From an uncultured bacterium (GTDB lineage Bacteria > Pseudomonadota > Alphaproteobacteria > Sphingomonadales > Sphingomonadaceae), in contig CALOGB020000056.1 of NCBI GenBank assembly GCA_942636505.2, positions 186,001-250,000 of the forward strand: 64,000 nucleotides of DNA. Reading direction: 5' to 3'. The notes beneath the pieces are model-generated. The model saw nothing but the letters and a program-made list of their open reading frames with translations. It had not been told where the DNA came from and did no database searches. Of this stretch, positions 36,954 through 46,508 are shown piece by piece; the first letter of the stretch is position 1, and every line of letters starts with the position of its first letter. Both the position numbers and the translations under genes were made by a program.

Positions 36954-36957
36954 ATAG
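36571..36957 (+). CDS. DUF559 endonuclease-like protein, copy 1
   Basis: A 128-residue protein of the DUF559 family, a PD-(D/E)XK nuclease fold related to Vsr. Core features are the N-terminal TEAERLIWHRV, FTRQFVVGRSIVDLA with a candidate catalytic Asp, LAIEFDGSQHIDSDYDRRRT with Glu and Asp, and WRVIRFWNSDVIDN. The last 15 or so residues (THPRPLPFREGSR) are encoded by the right repeat arm, in the same frame as in copy 2. The ATG at 36592 is an alternative start. There is no clear ribosome site. The biochemical activity of the family is not established. Confidence 0.82.
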   Translation: MARVVPLMTVRARSLRTQATEAERLIWHRVSGFRPRFTRQFVVGRSIVDLACRSVKLAIEFDGSQHIDSDYDRRRTALLEELGWRVIRFWNSDVIDNPDGVAEAILTEVGGTHRPTHPRPLPFREGSR

Positions 36958-36969
36958 GGAGAGCGGGCC

Positions 36970-38757
36970 TTAAGGCTTGTAGAGCGCGTCCAGCTTCTCG
37001 CCGTAGGCTTGTTTCAAGACATGGCGGCGGATCTTCAGGCTGGGGGTCAGCTGCTCGTTCTCGATTGTGAACGGGCCGTCCGCTAGTACGAATCGTCGTA
37101 CGCGCTCCGTTACGGTCAGGTCCTTGTTCACCCGTTCAACCGCGTGACCGATCGCGGTGCGGAATTCGCTGTTCTCCGCCAACCGCGCGAAGCTGCAGGC
37201 GTCGCCGTTGCCAGCGCACCATTCCTGCGTCCAGTCCGGGTCGGGTACGATCAGCGCGACCATGTAGGGGCGCTTGTCGCCGGCGATCATTGCCTGCGCG
37301 ATCTCGGGCTGGAGCGTGAGCATGCCTTCGACCTTCTGGGGCGCGACGTTCTCGCCCTTGTCGTTGATGATCAGGTCTTTCTTGCGGTCGGTGATGCGGA
37401 TGCGGCCGCGATCGTCGATCTCGCCGATGTCGCCGGTGTGGAGCCAGCCGTCCTTGAGCACCTTCGCGGTCTCGGCATCGTTGCGCCAATAGCCGTGCAT
37501 GACGAGTTCGCCGCGGACCAGGATCTCGCCGTCCTCGGCGATGCGGACTTCGGTGTCCTTCAGCGCGGGGCCGACCGAGTCCATGCGGACGCCGGCCTTG
37601 GGGCGGTTGCACGAGATGACCGGGGCGGCTTCGGTCTGGCCATAGCCTTGCAGGAAGGTAAGGCCGAGTGCCTCGAAGAACAGGCCGACTTCGGGATTGA
37701 GCGGTGCGCCGCCGGAAATCATCGCCTTCAAGCGGCCACCGAACTTGTTCGAGATCTTGGGCTTGAAGAGCGTGGCGACGGCGGCCTGCATCGGGCGGTC
37801 AATCAGGCGGAGACGGCCGGCATAGCGCTTGCCGCCGATGTCGAGCGCCTGGCGCAGGAGATACGCCGAGGCGCCGCCCTGCTTCTCGATCGTCTTCGAG
37901 ATGCGCGTGCGGAGGACTTCGAACAGGCGGGGGACGACGAACATGATCGTCGGGCGCGTTTCCTCGATGTTCGCGGCGAGCTTTTCGAGGCCTTCGGCGT
38001 AGTAGATCTCGCCGCCCAATGAAATCGGGAAGTGTTGGCCGCCGGTGTGTTCGTAGGCATGGCTAAGCGGCAGGAACGAGAGGAAGACCTCGTCGTCCCA
38101 GCCGAAATCCTCGGAGATCACTGAGGCGCAGCCGGCGCAATTGTGGAGGATCGCGCCGTGATGCTGCATCACGCCGCGCGGCGCGCCGCCGGTTCCGCTC
38201 GTGTAAATGATGCAGGCGAGGTCTTCGCGGTCGAAGTCGGCGCGGGCGGCGGCGGTGTCGGGCGCGGTCTGGTGCGCGGCGATCAGCGCGTGCCAGTTGT
38301 GGAAGTCGATCCCGGCGGGGACCTTCATGTCCTCGAACCCAATCACGGTCTGCGCCTGGTTCGAGCGGATGACCGCGGGGAGCAGCGTCTTGGCGAGCTT
38401 TGCGGTCGAGACGATGATCGCGCAGGCGCCGGCATTCTCGATGATGTGGAGGTGATCGCGTTCGGTGTTGGTGACGTAGGTCGGCACCGTGATGCACCCC
38501 GCGGCCATGATTGCGAGGTCGCTGAGGCACCATTCGGGGCGGTTTTCGGCGACCAGCATGACGCGGTCGCCGCGTTTCAGGCCTATCGCGGTTAGCGCGG
38601 TGGCAAGGCTGGCGACCTGGCGCGCCGCCTCGGCCCAGCTGGTGGCGACCCAGGTGCCGCTCGCCTTGGTCCAGAGGAACGGCGCGTCGCCCTTCTCGGC
38701 GGCGCGCGCGAAGAACATCGTGACGAGGTTCGGGAAGCGTTCGAGCTGGCGGGCCAT
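36970..38757 (-). CDS. Long-chain acyl-CoA synthetase (AMP-binding)
   Basis: A 595-residue ANL-superfamily ligase that activates fatty acids through an acyl-adenylate (FadD15-like form). The P-loop IIYTSGTGGAPRGVM is close to residue 190, the adenylate motif GYGQTEAAPVIS near 370, and the hinge region GEIDDRGRIRITDRKKDLI near 455. The start at 38757 has AGGAGAG directly upstream; the frame continues into a family-B repeat beyond, which is not gene. The real fatty acid range is unknown. Confidence 0.92.
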   Translation of the reverse strand: MARQLERFPNLVTMFFARAAEKGDAPFLWTKASGTWVATSWAEAARQVASLATALTAIGLKRGDRVMLVAENRPEWCLSDLAIMAAGCITVPTYVTNTERDHLHIIENAGACAIIVSTAKLAKTLLPAVIRSNQAQTVIGFEDMKVPAGIDFHNWHALIAAHQTAPDTAAARADFDREDLACIIYTSGTGGAPRGVMQHHGAILHNCAGCASVISEDFGWDDEVFLSFLPLSHAYEHTGGQHFPISLGGEIYYAEGLEKLAANIEETRPTIMFVVPRLFEVLRTRISKTIEKQGGASAYLLRQALDIGGKRYAGRLRLIDRPMQAAVATLFKPKISNKFGGRLKAMISGGAPLNPEVGLFFEALGLTFLQGYGQTEAAPVISCNRPKAGVRMDSVGPALKDTEVRIAEDGEILVRGELVMHGYWRNDAETAKVLKDGWLHTGDIGEIDDRGRIRITDRKKDLIINDKGENVAPQKVEGMLTLQPEIAQAMIAGDKRPYMVALIVPDPDWTQEWCAGNGDACSFARLAENSEFRTAIGHAVERVNKDLTVTERVRRFVLADGPFTIENEQLTPSLKIRRHVLKQAYGEKLDALYKP

Positions 38758-38846
38758 TGTCTCTCCTGAACTGCTCTGCGAGCTTGCCTTGGCGGGGGTG
38801 CTCGATCTTTGGGGTGGTATAGCCCGATGGGGTGTCACGCTCCAAG

Positions 38847-38905
38847 CTTGTTTCCCCGCGAAGGCGGGGACCCAGACTGGGCTCCCGCCTTCGCGGGAGA
38901 GCAAG
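38847..38905. repeat. Palindromic repeat, family B (59 bp)
   Basis: CTTGTTTCCCCGC/GCGGGG and TCCCGC/GCGGGAGAGCAAG hairpins around a CCCAGACTGGG centre. Compared with the copy at 4423 it is in the opposite order of the two hairpins, that is, inverted. Confidence 0.85.
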
Positions 38906-38921
38906 AAGAGGGGAGGGCGGC

Positions 38922-40658
38922 TTACTCCGGTGCGCGCTGGAGTGCGCCGACGCGCTGGATCTTGGTGACGGTACCGTCCTCTGCGATCGCGACACCCTCG
39001 CTACGCGGGTCTGCCGCGCCGACCCACTTGCCGCCTACGCGTTCGATCGCGTTCGCCTTCAGGCCCAGTGCAGCCACCTGCACGGTCTCGCCCAGCGCGT
39101 GCAACGCAGGGACCATCGCTTCGCGCTCCGTGCCCTTTTCGGCAGCAGCGACGTGGCCGGGGGCGTAGAGCAGTCCGAGTGCGATCGAGTCCTGAGCCGA
39201 CAGTTTCCAGTCGACCACGCCGATAATCGCCTTGGCCACCTGCGCGATGATCGTCGAGCCGCCTGCCGCGCCGACCGCGAGCCGGACCTTCCCGTCGGGG
39301 CCGTAGACGATCGTCGGCGACATCGAGCTGCGCGGCCGCTTGCCACCTTCGACCCGGTTGGCGACCAGCGCGCCGTCCTTGACGGGCACGATGTCGAAGT
39401 CGGTGAGCTGGTTGTTGAGGACAGTGCCGTCGACGGTGATCCCGGAGCCGAAATAGCCTTCGACGGTGGTAGTCACCTCGACGACGTTGCCTCGCGCGTC
39501 GACCGTCGCGATGTCTGTCGTGCCGGGGACCTCGCTGATTGGGGCGCGGGTGCGTGCGGGGGCGCCGGGAGGCGAGCCGGCGATGACGTTCGCCATCGTC
39601 TTCGCCGGCGAGATCAGGGCCGAGCGCGACGCGAGATACTTGGCGTCGAGCATGCCCTGCACCGGAACGCGGACGAAATCGGGATCGCCGACGTAGAGGT
39701 CGCGGTCGGCATAGGCGAGGCGCGAGGACTCGGCGAACAGGTGCCAGGCCTGCGCGCTGTCCTTGCCGAGCTTGCCCATGTCGAAGCGTTCGAGCTGCTT
39801 CAGGATCATCAGCACGGTGATGCCGCCGGACGAGGGTGGGCCCATCCCGCAGACGCGGTAGACGCGGTATTTTATGCACACCGGCGGGCGCGACTTGGCG
39901 TCGTAGCTGGCGAGGTCGCCGAGCGTCATATTCGACGGATTGCGCGCGGCGGTGTTGACCGCAGTGACGATCTTCTGCGCCTCGGGGCCGACGTAGAAGC
40001 TGTCGGGGCCTTGGGTCGCGATGCGCTGGAGGAGCGCGGCTTGGGCCGGATTCTTGATGACCGCGCCGATCGCGATCGGCGAGCCGTCGGGGGCGGAGAA
40101 GAGTTTGCGTGTCTCGGGCGTGATGTGGTCGCCATACGCCTTCATCCCGTTGACGAGGCGAGGGGAGGCCTGGAAACCGTTAGTCGCGAGCCGGATCGCG
40201 GGGGCGAACAGTTGCGCCCAGGGGAGCTTGCCCGAGGCGCGGTGCGCGAGCGCCATGCCGCGGAGCGCGCCGGGGATGCCGACGCTGCGACCGCCGGGGA
40301 CTGCGTCGCTGTGGCTCAGCGGTGTGCCGTCGGGGGCGTAGAACCAGCGTGCGTCGGCGGCGGCGGGCGCCTCTTCGCGCGCGTCGATCGTGCTGAGCGC
40401 GCCGCCGGCCGCGTGGGAGATCAAGAAGCTGCCGCCGCCGATCCCGGAGCTTTGCGGTTCGACGACGTTGAGCGCCAGCATCGTCGCGATCGCGGCGTCG
40501 GTGGCGCTGCCGCCGGCGCGGAGGATCTCGACGCCGGCTGCTGCCGCGCGGGGGTCGGCGGCGCTGACCATGCCCTGTTCCTTGGCTGGGGCGGGTTGGC
40601 GCGCCTCTACGGTGGCTGCGGGGACGAGGAGGGCGAGCGCTAGGAGGGAGGTCTTCAT
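38922..40658 (-). CDS. ggt: Gamma-glutamyltransferase (glutathione hydrolase)
   Basis: A 578-residue periplasmic N-terminal nucleophile hydrolase that cleaves glutathione. It has a signal peptide at about 1-19 (MKTSLLALALLVPAATVEA). The proenzyme cuts itself before the Thr in GTTDIATVDARGN, giving large and small subunits. The substrate-binding MSPTIVY and AAGGSTI segments are present. The start at 40658 is set by the signal peptide; no strong ribosome site is visible. Confidence 0.93.
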   Translation of the reverse strand: MKTSLLALALLVPAATVEARQPAPAKEQGMVSAADPRAAAAGVEILRAGGSATDAAIATMLALNVVEPQSSGIGGGSFLISHAAGGALSTIDAREEAPAAADARWFYAPDGTPLSHSDAVPGGRSVGIPGALRGMALAHRASGKLPWAQLFAPAIRLATNGFQASPRLVNGMKAYGDHITPETRKLFSAPDGSPIAIGAVIKNPAQAALLQRIATQGPDSFYVGPEAQKIVTAVNTAARNPSNMTLGDLASYDAKSRPPVCIKYRVYRVCGMGPPSSGGITVLMILKQLERFDMGKLGKDSAQAWHLFAESSRLAYADRDLYVGDPDFVRVPVQGMLDAKYLASRSALISPAKTMANVIAGSPPGAPARTRAPISEVPGTTDIATVDARGNVVEVTTTVEGYFGSGITVDGTVLNNQLTDFDIVPVKDGALVANRVEGGKRPRSSMSPTIVYGPDGKVRLAVGAAGGSTIIAQVAKAIIGVVDWKLSAQDSIALGLLYAPGHVAAAEKGTEREAMVPALHALGETVQVAALGLKANAIERVGGKWVGAADPRSEGVAIAEDGTVTKIQRVGALQRAPE

Positions 40659-40711
40659 CGCGGCGGAGCCTAGCGCCGTTCGGGTGTGAGGCAACCCGTC
40701 TTGCAACCTCG

Positions 40712-40839
40712 CGATCCTCCCCCGCTAGGGGGAGGTGGCGCCGAAGGCGACGGAGGGGGAGGACACGGAGCAGGGGTTTCCCTTTCCGCCCCCTCCGTCT
40801 GGCAAGAGCCAGCCACCTCCCCCTGGCGGGGGAGGATCG
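40712..40839. repeat. Intergenic inverted-repeat doublet, family D
   Basis: CGATCCTCCCCCGC...GGGGGAGGTGGC and GACGGAGGGGGAGG on the left; CCCCCTCCGTC, GCCACCTCCCCC and GGGGGAGGATCG on the right. It ends at the pyrD stop codon, so it may serve as 3' hairpin for pyrD, and lies in the promoter side of ggt. Confidence 0.88.
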
Positions 40840-41865
40840 TTAGGCGTCGACCCCTACCGCGTCGGCGACTGTGGCGAAGCCGTCTCGCTGCAAAAGCGCG
40901 TCCAGTTCGCGGAGGATGCGGGCGGGGAGGCCGGGGCCTTCGTACACCAGCGCGGTGTAGAGCTGGACGAGGCTCGCGCCGGCGCGGAGGCGGGCATAGG
41001 CTTCGGCGCCGCTGTCTACGCCGCCGACCGAGATCAGGGGGATCGCTGCGCCCGTGGCCTTGCGGAAGTCCGACAGACGCTGGCGGGCGAGCGGGACGAG
41101 CGGCGCTCCGGACAGGCCGCCGGTTTCCTTGGCATTGGCCGATCGCAAGCCGGGCCGCGAGATCGTCGTGTTGTTGACGATCAGCGCGTCGATGCGGTTG
41201 TCGATGGCTGCGCGCGCGATGTCGTCGATGTCGGCGGGTTCGAGGTCGGGGGCGACCTTGAGGAAGATCGGCGTGCTGCCCTTGGCCGCGGTGCAGGCAG
41301 CGAGGAGATCGCGGAGCGCGGCGCCGTGCTGGAGATCGCGCAGGCCGGGGGTGTTGGGGGAGCTGATGTTGATCGTGATGTAATCGGCGTGGGGAGCAGC
41401 TCGGGTCACGCCGTGAACATAGTCGGCGGTGCGATCGGTGGCGTCCTTGTTCGCGCCGACGTTGATTCCGAGAACGCCGTTCCGCTTTGCGCTCTGTGCC
41501 CGGGGAAGCGCGCCATCAAGGCCGCCGTTGTTGAAGCCCAAACGGTTGATCACCGCACGGTCTTCGGGAAGGCGGAAGATGCGGGGTTTGGGGTTGCCGG
41601 GCTGCGCGAGCGGTGTGAGCGTGCCGATCTCGACGCTGCCGAAGCCCAACCCGAAGAAGCCGGCGATCGCGCGGCCGTCCTTATCGACGCCTGCCGCGAG
41701 GCCGACCGGGTTGGGAAACGCGATCCCCGCCACGGTCGTCGCGAGCCGCGGTACGCTGGGGGCGAGTGGCGTGCCGGCCTTCCCCCATGCGCCGAGCGCA
41801 GTGATGGTGAGGGTATGCGCGCGCTCCGCGTCGAGGCGGAACAGGATCGGGTGGTAGAAGGCCAT
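40840..41865 (-). CDS. pyrD: Dihydroorotate dehydrogenase (quinone), class 2
   Basis: A 341-residue FMN enzyme that oxidises dihydroorotate to orotate with quinone in pyrimidine synthesis. The N-terminal MAFYHPILFRLDAERAH is the membrane-contact helix of class 2 enzymes. NPVGLAAGVDKDGRAI, NRLGFNNGG and VGGVDSGAEAYARLRAGASL form the FMN barrel signatures. The start at 41865 is chosen as the family start; eight upstream codons are open but not expected. Confidence 0.94.
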   Translation of the reverse strand: MAFYHPILFRLDAERAHTLTITALGAWGKAGTPLAPSVPRLATTVAGIAFPNPVGLAAGVDKDGRAIAGFFGLGFGSVEIGTLTPLAQPGNPKPRIFRLPEDRAVINRLGFNNGGLDGALPRAQSAKRNGVLGINVGANKDATDRTADYVHGVTRAAPHADYITINISSPNTPGLRDLQHGAALRDLLAACTAAKGSTPIFLKVAPDLEPADIDDIARAAIDNRIDALIVNNTTISRPGLRSANAKETGGLSGAPLVPLARQRLSDFRKATGAAIPLISVGGVDSGAEAYARLRAGASLVQLYTALVYEGPGLPARILRELDALLQRDGFATVADAVGVDA

Positions 41866-41910
41866 GCGCGTCGTCCTTGCTCCTTCCACCTGTCGGGAAG
41901 GGTCATTCTT

Positions 41911-42018
41911 GCTCCCCTCCCTGGAAGGGAGGGGCTGGGGGTGGGTTGGTCCGTTGGCTGGTGCTCCCTGACGTCAGCAGCCGACCCACCCCCGACCCCT
42001 CCCTTCCAGGGAGGGGGG
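41911..42018. repeat. Intergenic inverted-repeat doublet, family C (empty)
   Basis: GCTCCCCTCCCTGGAAGGGA with GGGGGTGGGTTGG, mirrored by CCGACCCACCCCCGACCCCT and CCAGGGAGGGG. The spacer of about 35 bp has no gene. It lies between divergent pyrD and the suf regulator. Confidence 0.88.
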
Positions 42019-42122
42019 AAGTCAAGCTTTCGGGGCCTGCACGGAGCACAAAATCAGCGCTCAGTTGCGAGTCGTTAGCACCCCTGGCCGGGTTGACGAT
42101 GCACTGCACAAAGCCCATTTGA

Positions 42123-42149
42123 CCAATCGGATCATATCGGTCCGATTGG
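42123..42149. promoter_or_regulatory. 27-bp palindromic operator of the suf regulator
   Basis: CCAATCGGA (42123-42131) and TCCGATTGG (42141-42149) form a perfect 9-bp inverted repeat with a 9-bp centre (TCATATCGG). It lies 15 bp before the Rrf2 regulator start and overlaps a TTGACC hexamer that could be a -35 element. Autoregulation by the Rrf2 protein is the likely meaning. The sequence is not the E. coli IscR site. Confidence 0.65.
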
Positions 42150-42163
42150 ACTCCAAAGCCACC

Positions 42164-42592
42164 ATGCGTCTTTCCAGCCTTGCCGACTATGCGGTCGTGA
42201 TGATGAGTGCCGCGGCGCGTCATTGCGGCGGTATCGCGCGGCTGAACGCGACGTTGCTCGCGGAAGAGACCGGCGTGCCGCTGCCGACCGTGCAGAAGCT
42301 GGTGAGCCGGCTGTCCGCGGCGGGGCTGATCGAGAGTACGCGCGGCACCGGTGGTGGCTTTCGCCTATCGCGCCCGCCTGCGATGATCTCGCTCGCCGAC
42401 ATCATCGAGGCGGTCGAGGGACCGATCGCGCTGACCTCGTGCGTCGATGGCGCATCGCAGGATTGCTGTGTCGAGCAGACGTGCAAGGTGAAGCCGCACT
42501 GGAACGCCGTCAACGGCGCGGTCCGCGGTGCGCTTGCCGGCGTGTCGCTCGCCAGCCTCTCGCAAACCCCGGTTTTACAGGTGCCCGCATGA
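42164..42592 (+). CDS. Rrf2-family Fe-S-sensing regulator of the suf operon
   Basis: A 142-residue Rrf2/IscR-type repressor. The winged helix covers about 1-75 ([32 protein letters not shown]). C93, C101 or C102, and C107 are placed like the three [2Fe-2S] ligands of IscR, so it probably senses Fe-S or iron state. The start at 42164 matches the family; the frame is open upstream through the operator. It precedes sufB by 124 bp and most likely controls the operon. Confidence 0.9.
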   Translation: MRLSSLADYAVVMMSAAARHCGGIARLNATLLAEETGVPLPTVQKLVSRLSAAGLIESTRGTGGGFRLSRPPAMISLADIIEAVEGPIALTSCVDGASQDCCVEQTCKVKPHWNAVNGAVRGALAGVSLASLSQTPVLQVPA

Positions 42593-42619
42593 CCTCGCGC
42601 GCAGCTTACCCCTTCCTCC

Positions 42620-42677
42620 GCGATCTCTGCGCCTCTGCGCGCAAAGATTCTTGTTCGCGCAGAGACGCAGAGATCGC
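42620..42677. repeat. Inverted repeat, family E-like
   Basis: GCGATCTCTGCGCCTCTGCG is mirrored with one change by CGCAGAGACGCAGAGATCGC. It is a short relative of the 35-bp arms at 17696. It lies between the suf regulator and sufB and could act as attenuator or mRNA-processing hairpin in the leader of sufB. Confidence 0.75.
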
Positions 42678-42716
42678 CGAGTTTTTAGAGAGCCGCGCCG
42701 CGGCGGAGATGGAATG

Positions 42717-44207
42717 ATGGCTACCCGGAACGCAGAGGCATACGCCGCCGCGAACAAGACGTACGAGTGGGGTTTCTCCTCGGACATCGAACAGGAATTC
42801 GCGCCGAAAGGTCTGTCGGAAGACACGGTGCGATTCATTTCCGCCAAGAAGGGCGAGCCGCAGTGGATGCTCGACTGGCGCCTGAAGGCGTTCGCGTTGT
42901 GGCAGACGATGGAGGCGCCCGACTGGTCGAAGCTCAACGTGCCGCCGATCGATTACCAGGACGCGTATTATTACGCGGAGCCCAAGGCGAAGCCGAAGCT
43001 CGGGTCGCTCGACGAGGTCGATCCGGAGATCCTGCGCGTCTACGAGAAGCTCGGTATCCCGATCGGCGAGCAGAAGATGCTGGCGGGCGTGGTCGAGGAT
43101 CCGCTGAACGAGGACGGCACGCCCAAGCGTCGCGTCGCCGTGGATGCGGTGTTCGACAGCGTCTCGGTCGCGACCACGTTCCGCAAGGAGCTCGAGGCCG
43201 CGGGCGTGATCTTCCGTTCGATCTCCGAGGCGATCAAGGAATATCCCGAGCTCGTCCGGAAATGGCTCGGCAAGGTCGTGCCGCAGCGCGATAACTATTT
43301 CGCGACGCTGAACTCGGCGGTCTTCTCCGACGGCACCTTCGTCTACATCCCGGAGGGTGTCCGCTGCCCGATGGAGCTGTCGACCTATTTCCGCATCAAC
43401 GCCGAGAATACCGGGCAGTTCGAGCGCACGCTGATCGTGGCGGACAAGGGCTCGTACGTCTCGTATCTCGAAGGCTGCACCGCGCCGATGCGCGACGAGA
43501 ACCAGCTGCATGCCGCCGTGGTCGAGCTGGTCGTGCTGGACGATGCCGAGATCAAGTATTCGACCGTGCAGAACTGGTATCCGGGCGACGAGAACGGCGT
43601 CGGCGGGATCTACAACTTCGTCACCAAGCGCGCGTTGTGCCAGGGCAAGAACTCGAAGGTCAGCTGGACGCAGGTCGAGACCGGCAGCGCGATCACGTGG
43701 AAATATCCGTCGTGCGTGCTGCTCGGCGATGGCTCGGTCGGCGAATTCTATTCGGTCGCGGTGACGAACAATCGCCAGCAGGCCGATACCGGCACGAAGA
43801 TGATCCACCTCGGCAAGAACACGCGCTCGACCATCGTGTCGAAGGGGATTTCGGCGGGGCGTTCGGACAACACGTATCGCGGTCTGGTGCGTGTCGCGCC
43901 GACTGCCGAGGGCGTGCGGAACTTCACGCAGTGCGACAGCCTGCTGCTCGGCGACCAGTGCGGCGCGCATACCGTGCCGTATATCGAGGTCCGCAACCCG
44001 TCCGCGCAGATCGAGCATGAGGCGACGACGTCGAAGATCTCCGAGGACCAGCTGTTCTACGCGATGTCGCGTGGGCTGGACCAGGAGGCGGCGGTGGCGC
44101 TGATCGTGAATGGCTTTGCGCGGGAAGTGCTGCAGCAGCTGCCGATGGAGTTCGCGGTGGAAGCGCAGAAGCTGCTGGGGATCAGCCTTGAGGGGTCGGT
44201 GGGGTGA
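42717..44207 (+). CDS. sufB: Fe-S cluster assembly scaffold SufB
   Basis: A 496-residue core scaffold that works in the SufBCD complex to build [4Fe-4S] clusters. Family segments include [10 protein letters not shown] near 45, [19 protein letters not shown] and [12 protein letters not shown]-like [12 protein letters not shown], and the C-terminal [20 protein letters not shown]. The ATG at 42717 has GGAG 8 nt upstream; an adjacent ATG at 42714 is also possible. The stop overlaps the GTG of the inserted DUF559 gene by four bases. Confidence 0.95.
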   Translation: MATRNAEAYAAANKTYEWGFSSDIEQEFAPKGLSEDTVRFISAKKGEPQWMLDWRLKAFALWQTMEAPDWSKLNVPPIDYQDAYYYAEPKAKPKLGSLDEVDPEILRVYEKLGIPIGEQKMLAGVVEDPLNEDGTPKRRVAVDAVFDSVSVATTFRKELEAAGVIFRSISEAIKEYPELVRKWLGKVVPQRDNYFATLNSAVFSDGTFVYIPEGVRCPMELSTYFRINAENTGQFERTLIVADKGSYVSYLEGCTAPMRDENQLHAAVVELVVLDDAEIKYSTVQNWYPGDENGVGGIYNFVTKRALCQGKNSKVSWTQVETGSAITWKYPSCVLLGDGSVGEFYSVAVTNNRQQADTGTKMIHLGKNTRSTIVSKGISAGRSDNTYRGLVRVAPTAEGVRNFTQCDSLLLGDQCGAHTVPYIEVRNPSAQIEHEATTSKISEDQLFYAMSRGLDQEAAVALIVNGFAREVLQQLPMEFAVEAQKLLGISLEGSVG

Positions 44208-44682
44208 CCCAGAAACCGCAAGACGAAGACCGCCGCCTCGACTCCCCTCCCCTTCAGGGGAGGGGCCGGGGGTGGGGCGTCTCCGCAAACGCCATCGCCC
44301 GGCTGCACGGGTTCGCCGCAGACATGCGCCGCAACCCTGCCGAACCGGAAACGCGTCTCTGGGCGCATCTCTCCCGCTCGCAACTCGGCGGCTTCGGGTT
44401 CCGGCGCCAGGCAACGATCGGCAACCGGATCGCCGACTTCCTCTGCCCGCAAAAGGCGCTGATCGTCGAGATCGACGGCCACACGCACACTGATCCTCTA
44501 GCCGATGCGCAACGCGACCGGACGCTGCTCGCACTTGGCTACCGCACCATCCGCTTCAGCAACGTCGACGTCATGCAGAACGTCGAAGGCGTGTTGCAGC
44601 GGTTGCTGATCGAATTACACGCGACGCCCGATCGGCGTCCGCCCCACCCCAACCCCTCCCCTGAAGGGGAGGGGCTAGAAAG

Positions 44683-44686
<4 letters not shown>
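44204..44686 (+). CDS. DUF559 endonuclease-like protein, copy 2, inside the suf operon
   Basis: A 160-residue DUF559 protein. The core starts at about residue 35: [38 protein letters not shown] with a candidate catalytic Asp, [12 protein letters not shown], and [14 protein letters not shown]. Both ends are encoded by repeat arms: [14 protein letters not shown] near the N-terminus and [17 protein letters not shown] at the C-terminus. It starts with GTG overlapping the sufB stop (GTGA), and its TGA overlaps the sufC start (ATGA), so it is fully embedded in the operon. An ATG at 44324 could be a shorter start. No role in Fe-S assembly is known for the family. Confidence 0.82.
44241..44677. mobile_element. 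Family-C repeat cassette carrying a DUF559 gene, copy 2
   Basis: The left arm (44241-44278) is CTCCCCTCCCCTTCAGGGG followed by AGGGGCCGGGGGTGGGGCG. The right arm (44636-44677) is CGTCCGCCCCACCCCAACCC followed by CTCCCCTGAAGGGGAGGGG. The unit of 437 bp contains one gene, as in copy 1 (453 bp). It lies between sufB and sufC, genes that are normally adjacent, which is why insertion is inferred. No target duplication was identified by eye. Confidence 0.65.
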
Positions 44687-45428
<742 letters not shown>

Positions 45429-45432
<4 letters not shown>

Positions 45433-46508
45433 CGATGCTGCTCGACCTTCCCTCGACGCGCGAGGAATCGTGGCGCTGGGGTGATCCGGCGGCGATTGCG
45501 GCGGCGGCCGGACTGCCGCGCGGCGCCGCGCTGGACGCCGATGCGTGGTTTATGGACCTGCCGGGTGCGCGGGCGCTGTTCGTCGATGGCGTGCTGGATC
45601 AGGGTCGGAGCGATCTGCGCCATGTCACGATGACGGCGATTCACGGCGGCGAGCATGCGCTCGGTCGTCGTACAACGGGCAACGGGTGGTCGATCCGGGT
45701 CGAGGCGAACGCCGGCGTTGAGCTTCTCCAGATCGTCCACATCGCGACGGGCGGCGAGAACCAGCTTCCGGCGGAGATCGTGCTTGCCGATGGCGCGAGC
45801 GCTTCGGTCGTCGAGACGTATGTCGGGGCTGGCTGGTCGAACCGGTCGACGCGGATGATGCTCGGCAAGGGCGCTAAGCTGACGCGCGCGGTGCGGTTGC
45901 TTCAATCCGTTGGCTTCGTGTCGTTGCGCGACGAGGTCGAGGTCGGTGCCGAGGCGAGCCTGATCGTGACGGTGCTTGGCGCGGGCGATGCCGGGACGCG
46001 GATCGATGGGGCGATCACGGTAACGGGCGACGATGCGTTTGCCGAATATGGCGGCGCGTTGCTGACGCGGAACGACCAGCGGCAGGAGTGTGCGGTGTCG
46101 GTGCGGCATGCGGCGCTGAACGGGCAGAGCAAGCAGATCTGGCGTGCGGTCGCGGCGGACAAGTCGACCGCAAGCCTTGCGGCGCGGGTCGAGGTCGCGC
46201 GCGATGCTCAGAAGACCGACGGGGTGCAGTCGTTGCGCGGGTTGCTGTTGCAGCGGACCGCGACGGTCAACCTGAAGCCCGAGCTGGAGATCTTCGCGGA
46301 CGACGTGAAGTGCGCGCATGGCGCGACGGTCGGCGAACTCGACCAGCGCGCGCTGTTCTACATGCAGAGCCGCGGCATCCCGCACGCCAAGGCGCAGGCA
46401 CTGCTGACGCGCGCGTTCGTTGGGGATGCGTTCGTCCAGATCGCGGACGAGACGGTGCGCGAGGCTTTCGTTGCGGATGCCGATGCGTGGCTGGAGCGTG
46501 CGTTGTGA
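45429..46508 (+). CDS. sufD: Fe-S cluster assembly protein SufD
   Basis: A 359-residue SufB paralogue in the SufBC2D complex, involved in iron acquisition during cluster assembly. It is shorter than E. coli SufD at the N-terminus, as usual in alphaproteobacteria. The C-terminal half has the right-handed helix fold with KPELEIFADDVKCAHGATVG and the FYMQSRGIPHAKAQALLTRAF segment. It starts with GTG at 45429 (GTGA overlap) and its stop overlaps the sufS GTG. Confidence 0.94.
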
